The notes under the pieces: generated by a model
The model's database searches: none
What the model was told of the DNA's origin: nothing
What the model saw: the letters and a program-made list of their open reading frames with translations, nothing else
Shown here: positions 1-7,784 of the stretch, piece after piece
How positions within the stretch are numbered: position 1 is the stretch's first letter
How the letters are laid out: every line of letters begins with the position of its first letter
Source: JAFMJV01 sp034436555
GTDB taxonomy: Bacteria; Chloroflexota; Limnocylindria; Limnocylindrales; CSP1-4
Reading direction: 5' to 3'
Length of the DNA: 64,000 nt
Assembly (NCBI GenBank): GCA_034436555.1
Contig: DAOTUU010000060.1
Coordinates: 1-64,000 of the forward strand
Made by a program: the position numbers and the translations under genes

Positions 1-880
1 CGCGGAAGCCCAGCGTCCGGTCGATGACCTGCTGCGGGCTGCCCACCGTGAGCGGCGTCTGCTCCATGTAGTCCTCCAGGGACGGGCCGCCGCCGTAGAC
101 CGGGGCGTGGTCGAAGTAGGGCCGGAACTCGCGGACCGCGGCCTGCGAGTCGTGGCGCATGAACACCTGGCCGCCCAGGCCCACGATGGCGTGCTCGGCG
201 GGCCCGTGGCCATGGTGCTCGAAGCGCCGGCGGTACAGGTCGACCATGCGCCGGGTGTGCTCGGCCGGCCAGAAGATGTTGTTGTGGAAGAAGCCGTCGC
301 CGTAGAAGGCGGCCTGCTCCGCGACCTGGGGCGTCCTGATGGACCCGTGCCACACGAACGGCGGGACACCGTCCAACGGGCGGGGCGCGCTCGTGAAGCC
401 GGTCAGCGGGGTGCGGAAGCGGCCCTGCCAGTCGACCACGTCCTCGCGCCACAGCCGGTGCAGCAGGTCGTAGTTCTCCACCGCCAGCTGCAGGCCGTTG
501 CGGATGTCCTGGCCGAACCAGGGATACACCGGCCCCGTGTTGCCCCGGCCCAGCATCAGGTCCACGCGGCCGCCCGCGAGGTGCTGGAGCATGGCGTAGT
601 CCTCGGCGATCTTCACCGGGTCGTTGGTGGTGATGAGCGTGGTGGCCGTGGACAGGATCAGGCGCTCCGTCCGGGCGGCGATGTAGCCCAGCATCGTGGT
701 GGGCGAGGAGGGCACGAACGGCGGGTTGTGGTGCTCGCCGCTGGCGAACACGTCCAGGCCCACCGCCTCCGCCTTGAGCGCGATGGCGACCATCGCCTCG
801 ATGCGCTCGTGCTCGGTGGGGGTGCGACCGGTGGTGGGGTCGGCGGTCACGTCGCCGACGCTGAAGATGCCGAACTGCAT
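1..880 (-). CDS. LLM class flavin-dependent oxidoreductase, partial (runs off left edge)
   Basis: The minus strand is open from an ATG at 880 to the left edge (about 293 codons) without a stop, so the C-terminus is outside the window. The N-terminus reads MQFGIFSVGDVT, followed by a PTEHERI stretch; this opening is typical of the CE1758-type subgroup of luciferase-like, FMN-dependent monooxygenases. Further family signatures are ASGEHHNPPF, STATTLITTNDPVKIAEDYA and LMLGRGNTGPVYPWFG, which line the TIM-barrel active site and flavin phosphate pocket in this family. It should be a cytoplasmic flavin monooxygenase or reductase; the substrate cannot be told. A perfect 9-bp inverted repeat lies 63 bp upstream and suggests control by a MarR-type regulator encoded elsewhere. 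Confidence 0.88.
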   Translation of the reverse strand, partial: MQFGIFSVGDVTADPTTGRTPTEHERIEAMVAIALKAEAVGLDVFASGEHHNPPFVPSSPTTMLGYIAARTERLILSTATTLITTNDPVKIAEDYAMLQHLAGGRVDLMLGRGNTGPVYPWFGQDIRNGLQLAVENYDLLHRLWREDVVDWQGRFRTPLTGFTSAPRPLDGVPPFVWHGSIRTPQVAEQAAFYGDGFFHNNIFWPAEHTRRMVDLYRRRFEHHGHGPAEHAIVGLGGQVFMRHDSQAAVREFRPYFDHAPVYGGGPSLEDYMEQTPLTVGSPQQVIDRTLGFR

Positions 881-943
881 GATCCACCTGCCTTGCGCCT
901 GGTGCCCGGCTCCGTCCCCGGGGCTGTCGTCATCGTGAGGCAA

Positions 944-965
944 GATAGTTGATTTGTCAACTATC
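944..965. promoter_or_regulatory. Perfect palindromic operator upstream of the LLM oxidoreductase
   Basis: GATAGTTGA (944-952), four bases TTTG, then TCAACTATC (957-965): a perfect 9-bp inverted repeat in an A/T-rich island of otherwise GC-rich DNA. Its shape (TTGA-N4-TCAA core) is like MarR-family operators. It lies between the divergent LLM gene (start 880) and the secreted-protein gene (start 1068), so it could control either; the flavin oxidoreductase is the more usual MarR target. Confidence 0.6.
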
Positions 966-1067
966 AGCCCACCGAGCATTGCGTTCCGTGGTACGTCGGT
1001 GGTACGGCGGACCTCGATGCTGGGCGTCGCACCAGCCCGATCCATCGATGTGCCGGAGGACCCACGG

Positions 1068-2528
1068 ATGCGCGCCCAGCCTCACACCCGCATCGTCATC
1101 GGCGGCTGTCTCGTCGGCACCCTCGCGCTCGGCGCGATCGTCCCGGTCGCCGTGGCGCAGGAGGAGGCCGCCAGGACCAGCGTGCGGATCGAGCCGGTGG
1201 GGGCCAACGGCCTGAAGGGATTCGCGATCCTGACCGCTCTCGCCGACGGCACCTCGGTCCAGGTCTCCGTCCAGGACCCACCCGCCGACACGAGCGCCGC
1301 CATCCACCGCGGGCCCTGCGCGGACCTGGATGTCGACCCCGTGGCGCTCCTCGGCCTCATCCCCGATCGGGCGCTCATCACCACGACGCTGGCGGCGCCG
1401 TTCGCCACGCTCGCCGACGGCGGACACGCCCTGGTCGTCCATCCGGGCATGGACTTCGCGACGGTCCTGGGCTGCGGCACGATCCCGGCGGTGGCCACCG
1501 TCGCACCGACGGATGCGCCCGGCAGCCCCGCGACCGTCGAGCGATACGACGGAGCCCGGTATCCGTTCGCGATCTCCTGGTCGGCGCCGTGGACGCGCCA
1601 GGACCACGCGGGCTCGGACACGGTCGAGGCTCTCAAGCTGTCCGACGGCACGAACACGGTGTTTCTGGAGGCGTTCGACCAGGTCGGCGGGGACGCCCTG
1701 GCCTGCCGGGACGACTGGGAGGACAGGCTGAACCAGGCCGTCCGGGAGCGACAGATCCAGTCGCTGGCTCCGGCGAACGATGCCGACGGTAACCCGATCT
1801 GGGACGGCGACACCGAGCGGGCTCGCGGCGGCTACACCTGGGCGCGGCCCGACAAGCCCGACCAGGTCTGGGCGGAGCTGATCGACTGTCGACGGCTGAG
1901 CGACACGGCCGTGCTGCTCATCTCCCATGTGGCCCTGGCCGATGCCTACCTCGCCGGAGTGCCCGCGGTGGACCGGCTCCTGGCGGGCCTGGAGTTGACC
2001 GGTGTCGTGGCGACGCCGACCGGGGCTCCGGCCACGCCCGCCCCGCTCGTGACCCCGGAACCCGCGCCGACACCCGAGCCGACCCCCGAGCCCACTCCGG
2101 CGCCGGTGGTGACCCCGGAGCCCGCTCCCACGCCCGACTGCACCGGGATGCAGCCCTGGGTGGATCGAGCCACCGCGCGCGTCGAGCGCCTGGGAGACGT
2201 CGGGCGACGCGTGGAGCGATCGCGCGGCGTGCGCGAGGTCTACATCCAGGAGCTGCGCGCCGCCCTTCCCGAGCTGGACGCCATCCGCCGGGAGCAGGCG
2301 GCAGATCAGCCGCCCGCCAGCCTCGCGCCCATCCAGAGGCTGCTCGACGACCTGTACGGCACGACGATCGAGGCGTACGGGATCCTGGCCGATGGCTTCC
2401 AGTACGGCGATCAGTCGCTGCTCGGGCAGGCGGACGCCAAGGGCCGCGCCATCGAGGAGATCGGCAAGCAGATCCGGACGGACGCGCAGAAGATCCTCAC
2501 GCCGTGCGGCATCCGGCTGCCGGCGTGA
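1068..2528 (+). CDS. Secreted protein with Pro/Thr-rich linker and helical C-terminal domain
   Basis: The 486-aa product starts at the ATG at 1068, chosen because GGAGGA sits 7 nt upstream and because the protein then opens with a clean signal peptide (arginine-containing N-region, hydrophobic core GCLVGTLALGAIVPV, then AVAQ cleavage). Residues about 35-320 form an extracellular region with scattered cysteines that I do not recognise. A Pro/Thr/Glu-rich linker of repeated TPEP motifs follows (about residues 322-360), then a charged alpha-helical domain of about 120 residues ending in a single cysteine. The same plan (signal peptide, globular part, PT linker) recurs in the protein at 26251-27987. 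Function unknown; secreted or cell-surface location is inferred. Confidence 0.75.
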   Translation: MRAQPHTRIVIGGCLVGTLALGAIVPVAVAQEEAARTSVRIEPVGANGLKGFAILTALADGTSVQVSVQDPPADTSAAIHRGPCADLDVDPVALLGLIPDRALITTTLAAPFATLADGGHALVVHPGMDFATVLGCGTIPAVATVAPTDAPGSPATVERYDGARYPFAISWSAPWTRQDHAGSDTVEALKLSDGTNTVFLEAFDQVGGDALACRDDWEDRLNQAVRERQIQSLAPANDADGNPIWDGDTERARGGYTWARPDKPDQVWAELIDCRRLSDTAVLLISHVALADAYLAGVPAVDRLLAGLELTGVVATPTGAPATPAPLVTPEPAPTPEPTPEPTPAPVVTPEPAPTPDCTGMQPWVDRATARVERLGDVGRRVERSRGVREVYIQELRAALPELDAIRREQAADQPPASLAPIQRLLDDLYGTTIEAYGILADGFQYGDQSLLGQADAKGRAIEEIGKQIRTDAQKILTPCGIRLPA

Positions 2529-2590
2529 GGCGTCGGACGTGGCGTTCTGCGTCAGCGCCGTGACGACGGCCGGCGGCGCCCGCTGGGGCG

Positions 2591-2866
2591 TTGACTCCGG
2601 GTTCAGATCACGGCGCCGCGAGCCAGCGGACCGACCCGTCTGCCGCACACACGACGATGCCGGTGCCCCGCCCGCCTCTCCCCTCGGTCAGCCACGCATC
2701 CGCGATGCCGGCGTCCAGGGCCAGCGTCCCGGGTCTCTGGGCCGCGGGCAACCTGGTGGACCCACGACTCTCGGTCATCGCAGCAGCTGGCGCGGCCTCC
2801 GTGGCCGCCATGGCCATCAACGCCGACCTGGTCATGGGCGACGACAGAGGAGCGGCCGCGGAGTAG
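2591..2866 (+). pseudogene. C-terminal fragment of a thioredoxin-reductase-like flavoprotein
   Basis: Within this frame the segment at about 2720-2845 reads VPGLWAAGNLVDPRLSV and continues IAAAGAASVAAMAINADL. This is the FAD-binding C-terminal signature of thioredoxin-reductase-like NAD(P)/FAD oxidoreductases. The rest of the roughly 300-residue enzyme is absent: upstream sequence in all frames lacks the GxGxxG and CxxC regions. I read it as a gene relic that kept only the last 50 or so codons, possibly left by an old integration next to the tRNA gene. Confidence 0.55.
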
Positions 2867-2905
2867 GTCCCGCGCACCCACAGACCCTTGCCGTGAGGGA
2901 CGACG

Positions 2906-3065
2906 ATGACGCTGGCTCGAGCCGCCAGCTTCGCGGCACGGACCGCCGACTTCGAGGACGCCCCGCCAGAGGTGCTCGCGCCGCACATCCGGCGGGCACG
3001 GCCCAGCGCTGTGATCCTCGACGGCCTCGTGCAGGCGCGCGCAGGCGCCGCCGAGGCCGGTCTCA
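2906..3065 (+). pseudogene. Possible N-terminal fragment of an MmgE/PrpD-like protein
   Basis: The reading frame from ATG 2906 contains DFEDAPPEVLAPHIRRA and then AVILDGL. This resembles the start of MmgE/PrpD-family proteins (a FEDLPPEV block, then LLDTLG). The similarity stops after about 45 residues and the frame runs into the tRNA gene. It is a weak call from motif likeness only; it could be chance, but together with the flavoprotein scrap upstream it suggests a deposit of gene debris at the tRNA 3' end. Confidence 0.25.
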
Positions 3066-3077
3066 CGAGGGGGAGAG

Positions 3078-3152
3078 TGGAGCCGACACTCGGATTTGAA
3101 CCGAGGACCTGCTGTTTACGAAACAGCTGCTCTACCGCTGAGCTATGTCGGC
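3078..3152 (-). tRNA. tRNA-Thr, anticodon CGU, CCA encoded
   Basis: On the minus strand the acceptor stem GCCGACA (3152-3146) pairs with TGTCGGC, followed by discriminator T and an encoded CCA (3080-3078). The D arm has GCTC/GAGC, the anticodon stem GCTGT/ACAGC encloses the loop TTCGTAA (anticodon CGT, reading ACG Thr), and the T arm CTCGG-TTCAAAT-CCGAG is perfect. All cloverleaf stems close. Gene debris lies directly at its 3' side (2591-3065), which is where integrases commonly act. Confidence 0.97.
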
Positions 3153-3331
3153 GCGGACGTGGAGTCTACCACCGCCTCTGGGGCGGGGTCGGTGGGCGGG
3201 CTGGGCCGCCGCGCCCCCTCCCCGCTCTCGCGGGACGCCTGGATCGCCGATCCGCTGGCCCCGCGACCGGCCGCTGGTGCATGATGCTCGGCGAACCGGG
3301 CCGTGCAGCCTGATGTCCGGTGGAGGGAGCG

Positions 3332-4939
3332 ATGACGACGCCCGCGGGAGTCGTGACGGCGAGGGAGTCCGGCCCGTCCGGAACCGACCTGCGCCTGGGC
3401 GTGCTGCTGGCCATGGCGATGTTCGTGCTTGTCGTGGACACGTCGCTCATGAACGTGTCCATCTCCGCGGTGGTCCATGACCTGGGCACGACGGTCAGCG
3501 GGGTGCAGTCGGCGATCGCGTTGGAGGCGCTGGTCTCGGCCGCGTTCATCCTCATCAGCAGCAAGCTGGGCGACCTGTTCGGGCGCAAGAGGGCGTACGT
3601 GGTGGGGCTCCTGGGCTACGCCCTGGGCGCGCTGGCCATGGTGCTGTCCGATTCACTGCTGCCGGTCGTGATCTTCTGGGCCATCTGCGGCGGGCTGGGG
3701 GCATCCCTCCTGCTGCCCGCGATGCAGTCGCTCATCCACGGCAACTTCGAGGGCGACGCGCAGAAGAAGGTGTACGCCCTGGTGGGTGCCTCCGCCGCGA
3801 TCGCCGCGGCCATCGGGCCGCTCCTGGGCGGCTTCATCACCACCTACCTGTCATGGCGCGTGGGCTTCGCGCTCGAGATCGTGGTCATCATCGTGGTCCT
3901 GGCCGGCATCGGCCGGGTCAAGGACGTCCCCTACACCGGGACGAAGGGCATCGACTGGGGCGGCGCGCTGTTCTCGGTCCTGGGCATGGGCGGCATCGTG
4001 CTGGGCATCCTGGTGTGGGAGGAGGGCGGCGGCGCGGTGGGCATCCTGCTGGCGACCGGCGCCATCTCGCTGGCCCTGCTGTGGTGGTGGATCAACCGCC
4101 GCAAGCGCACCCATCAGATCGCGCTGCTCGACCCCGACCTGCTGCGGTCGGCGATCTTCCGGCTGGGGATCTCCGGCCAGATGCTCCAGCAGATCGCCCT
4201 GGGCGGCGCGATGATCGCGCTGCCGATCTTCCTCCAGATGGTCCTGGGCTACACCGCGATGGGCGCCGGGCTGTCGCTGGCGCCACTGTCGCTGAGCATG
4301 TTCGTGGTCGCTCTGGCGGCCGGGAAGCGCACCGGTAGGCGTCGGTCGAGCGTCATCATCCAGGCTGGCTTCGGGCTGCTCACGCTGGGCATCCTGCTGC
4401 TGCTGCCGGTGGTCCCGAGGACCGACTCGGGCTGGTGGCTGGCACCCCCGCTCGTCGTGGCTGGCTGTGGCCTGGGCCTGCTCGTCTCGCAGCTCAACAA
4501 CTACACCCTGGCGCCCATCTCGGAGGAGCGCATCAGCGAGGCGGCCGGCGTCAACTCCGCGGGCGGCTCGTTCGGACTGTCGTTCGGGCTGGCGCTGGCG
4601 GGGGCCGTGATGATGGGGGTCCTGGCCTTCACGTTCACCTCGATGGCCGAATCCAGCGCGGTGCTGTCCCCTGAGCAGGCGCAGCAGGTGGCCACGGCCC
4701 TGGACGAGGATGCGCAGCTGATGAGCGACGCGCAGTTGGAGCAGGTCCTGGTGGGCCAGCCGCCCGACGTGCAGGCGGAGATCATCCGCATCAACGGGGA
4801 GGCGCGGCCGATCGCGCTTCAGGCGGCGCTGCTGGTGCCCCTGTTCGCCGGGCTGCTGGGCCTGCTGGCGTCCGTGGGGATGAAGCGCCAGCCGGACATC
4901 GCCCCGAACCCCGCGGCCGAGGGGCTGGCCCTCGGCTGA
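3332..4939 (+). CDS. MFS multidrug-type transporter, DHA2 family (14 TM)
   Basis: The 535-aa membrane protein starts at ATG 3332, which has GGAGGGAG just upstream; a GTG at 3320 is the alternative. The first segment LLAMAMFVLVVDTSLMNVSI is typical of DHA2 drug:proton antiporters, and motif A appears as GDLFGRKR near residue 79. About 14 hydrophobic segments are spread along the chain, with a short cationic loop (INRRKR) in the middle and an acidic extracytoplasmic loop near residues 440-490. It likely exports small molecules with the proton gradient. No regulator is adjacent; the tRNA gene lies 180 bp upstream on the other strand. The substrate is unknown. Confidence 0.9.
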   Translation: MTTPAGVVTARESGPSGTDLRLGVLLAMAMFVLVVDTSLMNVSISAVVHDLGTTVSGVQSAIALEALVSAAFILISSKLGDLFGRKRAYVVGLLGYALGALAMVLSDSLLPVVIFWAICGGLGASLLLPAMQSLIHGNFEGDAQKKVYALVGASAAIAAAIGPLLGGFITTYLSWRVGFALEIVVIIVVLAGIGRVKDVPYTGTKGIDWGGALFSVLGMGGIVLGILVWEEGGGAVGILLATGAISLALLWWWINRRKRTHQIALLDPDLLRSAIFRLGISGQMLQQIALGGAMIALPIFLQMVLGYTAMGAGLSLAPLSLSMFVVALAAGKRTGRRRSSVIIQAGFGLLTLGILLLLPVVPRTDSGWWLAPPLVVAGCGLGLLVSQLNNYTLAPISEERISEAAGVNSAGGSFGLSFGLALAGAVMMGVLAFTFTSMAESSAVLSPEQAQQVATALDEDAQLMSDAQLEQVLVGQPPDVQAEIIRINGEARPIALQAALLVPLFAGLLGLLASVGMKRQPDIAPNPAAEGLALG

Positions 4940-5024
4940 CCGACCGGCCGGCCGCGCCTGGCCCCTCCGCGCCTCCCCTCGTACCATCCGCCACAGCCAC
5001 GCGTCCACCATCGACGAGGAGCAG

Positions 5025-5780
5025 GTGCCGGCAGAGCTCTCGGATGACCCGTACGCGATCCTGGGCGTGCCCCGGAGCGCATCCGCGACCGAGATCAAGG
5101 AGGCGTACCGGAGGCTGGCCAAAGCCGCTCATCCGGACATCGACGCGCGCCCCGAGGCGATGGCCGCGATGGTCCGCATCAACCACGCGTACGAGCTGCT
5201 CGCGGACCCGCTCCGCCGCTCGCGCTGGGATGCGCTCAACCCGGTCGAGCCGGCGCGCCGAGCGCGGACGGCCGAACCAGGCAGGCGCCCAGGCCCCGCT
5301 GCTCGGTACGGGCGGCCCACGGACGCGACGGACCCCGGCCGCGCCACCCGCCCCGGACCCTGGACGGCACCCCGATCCAGCGGCGCCGCGGACCAGCCGC
5401 CCCGGCCCACCGTCGACGAGGCGTTCGCCTTTCGCTTCGGCACCGGCAAGTATCAGGGCCGGACCATCCGCGAGGTCGTCGTCTGGGACCGCGGCTATGT
5501 GGAGTGGGTGGCTCGGACGGCCCGCGATCGCCCGCGCCTCGCCGCCGCCGCGCGGACGGTCCTGATGCACCTCGATGAGCTGGAGCGCGCATCGCTCCAG
5601 CCGGATGGGCCCGGCCTCGGCACGACCACGACACCCTCCGGCTCCGGGAGCCGGGGCGACTCCCCGCCGCCCACGGGCTGGCTCACCCGGGACCGAGCGT
5701 TCATCCTCGTGGCGGCGACCGTGGCAGCCATCGTCACGTTCGCGCTGGCGTGGATCCTCATCATCGTGCTCGGTTCCTGA
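5025..5780 (+). CDS. J-domain protein with ExoX-like C-terminal domain and TM anchor
   Basis: GTG start at 5025 preceded by GAGGAGC; 251 aa. Residues about 7-70 are a J-domain (DPYAILGVPRSAS, then KAAHPDI with the HPD signature at 36-38), which should stimulate an Hsp70 ATPase. After a Pro/Arg-rich linker, residues about 137-185 carry FGTGKYQGRTIREVV and YVEWVAR, matching the small domain found at the C-terminus of exonuclease-X-like proteins. The chain ends in one transmembrane helix (about 225-248). This three-part design is unusual: a co-chaperone tethered to the membrane by its tail with a nucleic-acid-associated module in between. What it recruits DnaK to is unknown. Confidence 0.8.
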   Translation: MPAELSDDPYAILGVPRSASATEIKEAYRRLAKAAHPDIDARPEAMAAMVRINHAYELLADPLRRSRWDALNPVEPARRARTAEPGRRPGPAARYGRPTDATDPGRATRPGPWTAPRSSGAADQPPRPTVDEAFAFRFGTGKYQGRTIREVVVWDRGYVEWVARTARDRPRLAAAARTVLMHLDELERASLQPDGPGLGTTTTPSGSGSRGDSPPPTGWLTRDRAFILVAATVAAIVTFALAWILIIVLGS

Positions 5781-5816
5781 CGCCATGCCGACCGAGCCGT
5801 CGCAACAGGAGGCACC

Positions 5817-6266
5817 GTGAAGCTCAAGGGCAGCGTCGACATCCCCGCCGACCGGGAGACCGTGTTCGCGTTCCTGACCGACCCGGACACGATCGGACCC
5901 TGCCTGCCCAAGGTGGAGTCCGTGAGGCGGCGGCCGGACGGCACGTTCGAGGCGCTCGTCAGGGTGGGCAGGGGATTCCTGTCAGCCTCGCTCACGATGC
6001 ACTGCACCTTCACCGAGAGCGTGCCTCCGGAACACGCCGCCATCAGGGCCACGGGCAGGGCGAAGGGCGGCGCGGTAGACGGGACCGCGCGCATGGACCT
6101 CGCGGAGCTGCCCGACGGCGCCGGCACCCGCGTGGACTGGACGGCCGACGTGGAGCTGTCGGGCATCATCGCCAAGCTCGCCGGGAGCCGATTCGACGCG
6201 AAGGCGGCGGGCCTGGTCGACCAGACCTTCCGGAAGGTCAGGAAGCGCATCAAGTCGGCCGCCTGA
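5817..6266 (+). CDS. CoxG/SRPBCC-family protein
   Basis: 149 aa from a GTG at 5817 with AGGAGG 5-6 nt upstream. The opening MKLKGSVDIPADRETVFAFL, LPKVESV and the C-terminal AGLVDQTFRKVRKRI are characteristic of the carbon monoxide dehydrogenase subunit G (CoxG) family of START-like folds. In CO-oxidisers CoxG helps mature or anchor the Mo-Cu dehydrogenase, but many homologues occur without cox genes, as here, and act as generic hydrophobic-ligand or membrane-recruitment proteins. It starts 36 bp after the J-domain gene on the same strand, so the two could be cotranscribed. Confidence 0.85.
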   Translation: MKLKGSVDIPADRETVFAFLTDPDTIGPCLPKVESVRRRPDGTFEALVRVGRGFLSASLTMHCTFTESVPPEHAAIRATGRAKGGAVDGTARMDLAELPDGAGTRVDWTADVELSGIIAKLAGSRFDAKAAGLVDQTFRKVRKRIKSAA

Positions 6267-6337
6267 CCTGCTCGGGTGCGTCGCATGACGTGGCCGACCT
6301 CCGGCGGGACGACCGACGGACGCCGGCCACCCGTCCA

Positions 6338-6382
6338 CCCTGGCGTCGTGACCCCTGGCGTCGTGACCCCTGGCGTCATGAC
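6338..6382. repeat. Three tandem copies of a 15-bp unit
   Basis: The unit CCCTGGCGTCGTGAC occurs at 6338-6352 and 6353-6367, and with one change (GTC to ATG-containing) at 6368-6382. It lies in the 274-bp gap between coxG-like and polysaccharide deacetylase genes. No obvious function; replication slippage is the simplest origin. Confidence 0.85.
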
Positions 6383-6540
6383 CATCGCGCGCCACGGAGC
6401 CGCGGGTCCGTGACCCGCTCCGTGATCTCACGGATGTGGGCGTCCGCGCGAATGGGGGTAGCATCTGGGTCGGCGGTCTCCGTGCCCAGGGGCCGACGCA
6501 CAGTCCTGTCATCGCCCGCCCCTGGGGTCGTCGAGTCGTC

Positions 6541-7716
6541 GTGTCGTCACAGAGTCGCACCGGGCGCCGGTCACCGCGCCGCGCCGGTCTCCGGCTGCTC
6601 ATCATCGCGATGGGCCTTGCCATCGTCGCACCGGTGCTTCCGGTCGCGCCGGTCGTCGCCGGTCCGCCGGGGGCATCCCGATCACCCCGTCAGCAGGCCG
6701 TCCGGACGGTCTTCCGTGGGCCACCGGCCCGGCGCACGATCGCGCTGACCTTCGACGACGGCTGGAGCGCCGATCGCTGCCTGGACATCGCGAACACGCT
6801 CGATCGCTATGACATCCCGGCCACGTTCTTCCTCAACGGCGTGTACATGTACCGAGACCGGGCCGCCTGGCGCTCCATCGCGGCGCGGTTCCCGATCGGC
6901 AACCACACCTACAACCACCGGGACCTGCGCCAGCTTGACGAGCGGGGCATCACCCGCGAGATCGAGCGCAACCGGCGCGTCATCGAGTCGGTCACCGGCC
7001 GGAAGATGGCGCCCCTCCTGCGCCCTCCCTACGGCTCCACCGACGCGCGCGTGAACCGCATCGCCGCCCGTCTCGGTTACACCTCGATCGTGCTCTGGGA
7101 CACCACCAGCGGAGACACCGGTCAGCGTTCGACGGCGCGGGGCGTGGCCAAGGCGGCCCTGGCGGGGGGCTCCGGGTCCATCGTGCTGATGCACTGCGGT
7201 CCGGCGGTCACGCCGTCGATCCTGCCGACCGTCATCGAGCGGTATGCCTGTGCGGGCTATCGGTTCGTGACCGTGGAGGAGCTGTTCGCGGGATCCAGCG
7301 GGCACCGGGCGCAGGTGACCTGTCCGCCGCTCGAGCTGCCCGCGAAGACCCACCCGCGGAGACCGACCGGCACGGACGGGCCGGAGAAGACGGCTCGACC
7401 GACCAAGCGGCCTCGGCCGACGTCTGAACCGATCCCGGCGGCGACGCCTGAACCGACCCCGGCGGCGACCCGATCGCCGCTTCCGGCGCCGAGCGCCTCG
7501 CCTGCCGCGGGTGCGTCGCCCGCGCCCGTGGCATCCGCCGGCCCCGACCGCTCGACCTCGCCGAGCGTGAGCCCGCCGCCATCGCCCACGGGACAGCCGA
7601 TGCAGGGCCGGTCGCTGGTGGCACGCGCGATGGGGTTCGTCCGGCACGCCGTCACCCAGCTCGTCGACGACGCCGCGGCGATGGTGGCCTCCGTCCGCGA
7701 CGCGCCTCCCGCCTGA
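6541..7716 (+). CDS. Secreted polysaccharide deacetylase (NodB domain)
   Basis: About 391 aa from the GTG at 6541; the frame is open upstream to 6436, so the start is uncertain, but 6541 gives a normal signal peptide (Arg-rich N-region, hydrophobic LLIIAMGLAIVAPVLPVAPV). The NodB/CE4 catalytic motifs are present: TFDDGW near residue 70 (Asp base and metal Asp), HTYNH near 121 (two metal-binding His) and RPPYGS near 160. A long Pro/Thr/Ala-rich tail follows residue 280, as in wall-associated proteins. It should remove N- or O-acetyl groups from an extracellular glycan such as peptidoglycan or poly-GlcNAc. Confidence 0.9.
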   Translation: MSSQSRTGRRSPRRAGLRLLIIAMGLAIVAPVLPVAPVVAGPPGASRSPRQQAVRTVFRGPPARRTIALTFDDGWSADRCLDIANTLDRYDIPATFFLNGVYMYRDRAAWRSIAARFPIGNHTYNHRDLRQLDERGITREIERNRRVIESVTGRKMAPLLRPPYGSTDARVNRIAARLGYTSIVLWDTTSGDTGQRSTARGVAKAALAGGSGSIVLMHCGPAVTPSILPTVIERYACAGYRFVTVEELFAGSSGHRAQVTCPPLELPAKTHPRRPTGTDGPEKTARPTKRPRPTSEPIPAATPEPTPAATRSPLPAPSASPAAGASPAPVASAGPDRSTSPSVSPPPSPTGQPMQGRSLVARAMGFVRHAVTQLVDDAAAMVASVRDAPPA

Positions 7717-7784
7717 TCTCCGTCCGGTCGGGCCGCCGCTTCCGTCCGGAGCCGCACGTCGCCCGAGGGTGCACACTGACGGGC

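Noticed and set aside
957..2648. Long minus-strand open frame over the secreted protein gene
   Set aside because: It is antisense to a gene with a good Shine-Dalgarno sequence and signal peptide; its own translation is Arg/Gly-rich without motifs, a codon-bias shadow. The same holds for many other long antisense frames.
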